64,000 nucleotides of DNA from Bacteroides pyogenes DSM 20611 = JCM 6294. Lineage in GTDB: Bacteria > Bacteroidota > Bacteroidia > Bacteroidales > Bacteroidaceae. The notes below the pieces were generated by a model, which did not search any database, was not told where the DNA came from, and was given only the letters and a program-made list of their open reading frames with translations. Shown here piece by piece: positions 60,781 to 64,000 of this stretch (position 1 is the first letter of the stretch; each line of letters starts with the position of its first letter). Position numbers and translations under genes: made by a program. The stretch spans positions 62,001-126,000 of the forward strand of contig NZ_ATZH01000008.1 of NCBI RefSeq assembly GCF_000428105.1. The letters run 5' to 3'.

Positions 60781-60931
60781 CACTAATTTGCCCAAATATG
60801 CATGAGAAAAGAAAGAAAACATTATTATACAGTACTATGGCATACGTTTGTGTGGCATGTATTATTCTTAATATAAACTTAACACAAAAAGAAAATGAAG
60901 CAGTTAAAAAACAACTTCGTTCTCTCTCTTT

Positions 60932-61693
60932 TTGTGTCCATGCTATCCAAGCTGTACAAAGAAAGAAGAGAAAGAGTTGCCTGAGAATGAACTTTGGCAA
61001 CTCTATCGTGCTGCTTATGAGCAGTACCAGTGTGAAATCCTCAAAGGAGAGAAGAACTACTCTCGTTTTGTGAATGATTTCTTTGCATACCATCTTCCTA
61101 CATCGTGTACACGTGAAAAGCAAATGCGACTTCATGTGATGCACGTCTTTAGCATCAAGGAACTCCTTGAAGAACGTCGAGACCTTGTCAATTTCTTCTT
61201 TTCAAAAGGAAGTTTTGATGAGGAAGACTATCATCAGATGGAGCATCTGTTTAACACTGGCAGCAGCATCGAATCAGAAAGAGAGAGTCTTGCCAATTTC
61301 TCAGAGAAGCAGATCAGTCTCATCACGGATTTTGTCAACACTACAAAACTCTTCAGACAGGATGTCTCAGAGAATGACATGGCAAATCTATTCAAATGCA
61401 AACTGCACGCACCATTGCAAGCAAATGTCAATAGACATGTCGCACTATTCTTCGGTGCTCTTAGGCAATATGGCTTATTGCCTTTCTCATGGCAGATGAT
61501 TATTGAGGAGAACAGGCTGATTTCTTCATCAGCCAATAACCAGCCACTTCGTGCCAGTCATCTCAGATGCGGGTTGTCACAGGCAAAGAATGTCAAACTC
61601 GCAAAGGAAAAGTCTTCCTTGAACAAGATGGAAGATATTGGCTTTGAAGCCACATGCAATGCTTTTGTAAAGAAGTTGAAAGAAAGTATCTAA
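60932..61693 (+). CDS. Unknown protein, 5' end uncertain
   Basis: A frame of up to 253 residues from a TTG at 60932. The body is helical: LPENELWQLYRAAYEQYQCE, FNTGSSIESERESLANFSEK, CKLHAPLQANVNRHVALFFG. The only upstream ATG (60895) is in another frame; a shift in the A-run near 60905-60910 would join it to this frame. So either the start is a rare TTG or a small frameshift has damaged the 5' end. No family recognised. Confidence 0.55.
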   Translation: MCPCYPSCTKKEEKELPENELWQLYRAAYEQYQCEILKGEKNYSRFVNDFFAYHLPTSCTREKQMRLHVMHVFSIKELLEERRDLVNFFFSKGSFDEEDYHQMEHLFNTGSSIESERESLANFSEKQISLITDFVNTTKLFRQDVSENDMANLFKCKLHAPLQANVNRHVALFFGALRQYGLLPFSWQMIIEENRLISSSANNQPLRASHLRCGLSQAKNVKLAKEKSSLNKMEDIGFEATCNAFVKKLKESI

Positions 61694-61775
61694 GATGCAA
61701 GAAAGATAAGCAAATATGATATGTTCAGCGATATAACAACTATATTCCAGTACCTATATAGTTGATATTATTATT

Positions 61776-61854
61776 CTTATGATTCTGAGGGGCTACCTTT
61801 GCAATCGAATCGATTTAGATACGGAGGTAGCCTCTCCATTTACGTAATCATAAG
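61776..61854. promoter_or_regulatory. Large inverted repeat with an embedded promoter upstream of the excisionase-like gene
   Basis: Outer arms CTTATGATT/AATCATAAG (9 bp, perfect), inner arms GAGGGGCTACCT/AGGTAGCCTCTC (11 of 12). TACCTTTG at 61794-61801 lies in the left arm, 64 bases before the ATG. It may be an operator, recombination site or 5' RNA hairpin. Confidence 0.55.
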
Positions 61855-61864
61855 CACATAGACA

Positions 61865-62146
61865 ATGAACAATAATACAGAAATAATATTCTCGGATAAA
61901 ACGGTCACTTACGACCAGTTTGTCACAGATCTTGCAACAAGGATTGCATTGAAGATACATCAAGTAGAAAAAGGTCAGCTTGAAATCAGCCAGGCCAAAG
62001 CGTTCAAGATGTTTGGTAGGGCAGATGTTGAACGGTGGATTAGGAATGGTAAGTTAAAGCCGTGTAGGGTGTCACCAGGCAAGAAACGCTACAGGTTGAT
62101 AGATCTACAGAAACTCGCAAACATTCAGCAGAATTACATTCTGTAG
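61865..62146 (+). CDS. Excisionase-like helix-turn-helix protein
   Basis: A 93-residue protein: TVTYDQFVTDLATRIALKIH, then QAKAFKMFGRADVERWIRNG, KLKPCRVSPGKKRYRLIDLQ. The last 45 residues are a winged-helix excisionase-type fold. It is convergent with the tyrosine recombinase across a terminator. Confidence 0.7.
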   Translation: MNNNTEIIFSDKTVTYDQFVTDLATRIALKIHQVEKGQLEISQAKAFKMFGRADVERWIRNGKLKPCRVSPGKKRYRLIDLQKLANIQQNYIL

Positions 62147-62166
62147 CCAGGTTCGAGAAGTACATT

Positions 62167-62208
62167 AAAAAACTCAGATGCAGCACAATACTGTATCTGA
62201 GTTTTTTT
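62167..62208. terminator. Bidirectional terminator between convergent genes
   Basis: Stem ACTCAGATGCAG/CTGTATCTGAGT (12 pairs, one wobble) with a 7-base loop, preceded by an A-run and followed by seven T. Confidence 0.8.
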
Positions 62209-62239
62209 GTATAAGTATCAGTTAAAAGAGAAAACTGTT

Positions 62240-63700
62240 TTATGGAATCAGACGTTGATACATCTGAGTCAAGTTTTTATCAACATTGGTTATCTTGAAC
62301 TGAACTCGAGCATTGTGAATATTCTTAGGTAGGATAGTCACAAGTTTGTCCATTACCTGATCAACATTAGAAAAGCCTGTATCTTCTATAGCACAAACCT
62401 GTTTACCCATAACAAAGGCTTCAGCACGGACATAGTTGTACTTTGATATTTTCTCAAATGACTTATCCTCTTTTTCGATGTACTTTGACTCGTGATCAGT
62501 GAAGAACACAAAATCGATTACCTTTTCGTTAAGAATCCACGCAGGAGTGAAATCTATCTTGACATATACTTTTGCCATTCTGTTGATAGAATGGTTGAGT
62601 CCAAAATCAACATCATTCATTGTTGCTCCACATTCGTTCTGGGCTATGGTTGCCCAACTATGTCTAAAGGCATAGAGCGATGCTCTGTAACCTGGCTCTA
62701 CCTTTTCCCAAATCTGCTTAATGCCCGTATTGACGTTTGCACAGAAAGAATCAGATGTTGCTAAACGATCGTGGAAGTTAAACAACCATGGGGAACGTTC
62801 ATCTTTTGTGAGATACTTCTCAAATGTTGGTTTCAAGAATGCTGGTACACGAACTTCAAAGTAACCTCTGTCAGAACGTGTCGACCTCGTCTTCTGTCGT
62901 TCGTAGTGAAAGATGTTCCCATCGTACTGATCCTTCTTCGCATTAAAGATGTCCACAGCATTTAAGCCGCACATACAGAATGAAATCAATGCCACATCCT
63001 GACCAACTTCCATTAGTGGGTGAGTGAATTTACTTCTATCTGGAACGACATTGAAGAATGCACGCAATTTGCTTGCAGGAATGGCACGCTTCTCGGGCAC
63101 ATCACTTCTTGGGATAGTGACATTACTCCAAGGATTCTTCAGTTTAAGTATTCCTCGTTCTTCGTCATTGAATTCTCTTCTGGCAGCTTTGTACACCTCC
63201 CTCATACATACTGGATATTGTTCCTTGCTTCGAGTTGTGGTGGAAAGGGATTCTATCCATCGGTTAAGGAAAGCAGAAGTAAGACGTGAAAACATGATAT
63301 TGTCTGTCCCTGCGAATCTTTCCATATGTTGCAGAGACCACTTATAGTTACGTGAAGTGCGTTCCTGTCCTCTTTTAATCAATTTCTCGATATGCGCTCT
63401 TGCGTAATCAGAGAAAGAAAGGTCTTTTCCATAGTCGGTCACATAAGTGAGTACTTCGTTTGCTGACCACGTAGAAGCATCAACTTGATTAAGCATATTA
63501 TAAAACTTTTCTATCAAGATTGAAGTTTGCTGTATTACGAAGGGATCAATGATGTCTTTCTTATCATCACTTAATCCCTTATCGTTTACCATCCATGATG
63601 TTCTAACGTAAGCGAACTGTCTGTTTTGAGTAATACGGATATATACATTGTACATTCCGTTTCTTGTCCTTGACTTTACAATTGCTTTTAATGTTGCCAT
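62240..63700 (-). CDS. Tyrosine recombinase (integrase)
   Basis: A 486-residue site-specific recombinase. The N-terminal core-binding part holds FSDYARAHIEKLIKRGQERT and LTSAFLNRWIESL. Catalytic domain: ISFCMCGLNAVDIFNAKKDQ, where the first conserved Arg is replaced by Asn, as in a known Bacteroidetes subgroup; HYERQKTRSTRSD with Lys/Arg; LYAFRHSWATIAQ with the second Arg and His; MAKVYVKIDF with the nucleophile Tyr. About 100 residues follow the usual end. It is the element integrase. Confidence 0.87.
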   Translation of the reverse strand: MATLKAIVKSRTRNGMYNVYIRITQNRQFAYVRTSWMVNDKGLSDDKKDIIDPFVIQQTSILIEKFYNMLNQVDASTWSANEVLTYVTDYGKDLSFSDYARAHIEKLIKRGQERTSRNYKWSLQHMERFAGTDNIMFSRLTSAFLNRWIESLSTTTRSKEQYPVCMREVYKAARREFNDEERGILKLKNPWSNVTIPRSDVPEKRAIPASKLRAFFNVVPDRSKFTHPLMEVGQDVALISFCMCGLNAVDIFNAKKDQYDGNIFHYERQKTRSTRSDRGYFEVRVPAFLKPTFEKYLTKDERSPWLFNFHDRLATSDSFCANVNTGIKQIWEKVEPGYRASLYAFRHSWATIAQNECGATMNDVDFGLNHSINRMAKVYVKIDFTPAWILNEKVIDFVFFTDHESKYIEKEDKSFEKISKYNYVRAEAFVMGKQVCAIEDTGFSNVDQVMDKLVTILPKNIHNARVQFKITNVDKNLTQMYQRLIP

Positions 63701-63767
63701 GCTGAAAATTGTTATTTGGGGTTATTCAAATTGTGATAAAATACCTGTTTGCAGAGTTCTAAAATCT

Positions 63768-63859
63768 GGGAAACACCGAGATTTTTTTGGGAAACATCCG
63801 GTGTTTTTTGGGAAACAAATGAATGGCTTGGGAAACACGCTCCTGATTTTTGGGAAACA
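63768..63859. repeat. Five phased GGGAAACA direct repeats upstream of the integrase
   Basis: GGGAAACA begins at 63768, 63789, 63810, 63830 and 63852, i.e. every 20-22 bases, about two helical turns. It lies just upstream of the integrase start. An inverted TGTTTCCCAG occurs at 63934. Likely arm-type integrase or excisionase sites, or iterons. Confidence 0.65.
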
Positions 63860-63920
63860 TTTGCCCTGATTTTGGCCTCTTATTCTGCATTTGGAACAGG
63901 CAGAATATGCACAAAAAACT

Positions 63921-63955
63921 AAGGGCAAGTACCTGTTTCCCAGATACTTGCCCTT
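63921..63955. other. Hairpin at the right edge
   Basis: AAGGGCAAGTA/TACTTGCCCTT, 11 perfect pairs with a 13-base loop that contains the inverted TGTTTCCCAG. It may be a terminator of a gene beyond the window or part of the att region. Confidence 0.5.
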
Positions 63956-64000
63956 TATATAGCTAATTTTCAGCACGTTTCGATTATTCTTCGACGGCGG

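Noticed and set aside
63768..63859. CRISPR-like array at the right edge.
   Set aside because: Repeat core is only 8 bases with 12-14-base gaps; too short for CRISPR repeats and spacers.
63722..63976. A - strand ORF with repeated Cys-Phe-Pro-Lys motifs.
   Set aside because: The repeats are only the translation of the phased GGGAAACA sites.

Overview
The window looks like an accessory region of a Bacteroidales genome, most likely Prevotellaceae/Segatella or Bacteroides. The reasons are TAnnTTTG-type -7 promoter boxes ahead of many genes, absence of Shine-Dalgarno-like start regions, DUF4099/DUF3945/DUF4494-type transfer genes, an ArdC-like zincin, a MobV-like relaxase and a Bacteroidetes-type tyrosine recombinase. 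No rRNA, tRNA or CRISPR array was seen. The genus is an inference from gene content only.

Layout. (1) 1-8.0 kb, + strand: end of a type I restriction-modification locus (hsdS 3' part, a RhuM-family gene, a long hsdR with a C-terminal HEPN-like motif), then a tight four-gene cassette: a two-TM protein, two micro-ORFs sharing a proline-rich tail and a PD-(D/E)XK-like nuclease. A lipocalin-like remnant follows. (2) 8.0-25.6 kb: a divergent M23 peptidase, then a + strand run of mobile-element genes: DUF4099/DUF3945, Toprim/DUF3991, PH domain, two TraI-like secreted proteins, M23 and glucosaminidase-M23 wall hydrolases, an OB-fold ssDNA-binding-like protein, DUF4494, an ArdC-like/MutS-I fusion and an ArdC-like zincin. 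(3) 25.7-33.3 kb, - strand: serpin with a Cys-rich head, radical SAM activase-like enzyme, unknown protein, arginine/agmatine deiminase-like enzyme, then a NUDIX-regulator operon with a macro-like/ADP-ribosylglycohydrolase fusion. (4) 33.5-40.5 kb, - strand: OmpA-like protein, MobV relaxase, candidate oriT, winged-helix protein, small membrane proteins and a lipoprotein. (5) 40.7-51.2 kb, + strand: serine recombinase, a cargo block (YqiA-DUF1653 fusion, thioredoxin, YgbA, HAD, YccF, flavin reductase, MBL-fold), then a 3.4-kb mosaic of gene fragments bracketed by near-identical copies of a 59-residue wHTH gene, and a Y-family polymerase with its YolD-like partner. (6) 51.3-60.6 kb, - strand: SLOG and phosphoribosyltransferase-like genes, small unknown genes, a 1.8-kb noncoding block of repeats and hairpins, ParA, primase, RepA-like ATPase and HTH protein. 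(7) 60.7-64 kb: excisionase-like gene, convergent tyrosine recombinase, and a phased direct-repeat array.

How it fits together. Regions 2, 4, 6 and 7 supply integration/excision, replication/partition and mobilization functions of an integrative mobilizable or conjugative element. I see no T4SS ATPase genes (TraG/VirB4), so conjugation would need genes outside the window or a helper. Regions 1, 3 and 5 look like cargo: defence, NAD/ADP-ribose chemistry and redox functions. The least explained parts are the proline-tail cassette, the duplicated leader with a conserved small ORF, the 538-bp tandem noncoding repeat with a hairpin, the serpin/radical-SAM pair and the gene-fragment mosaic.
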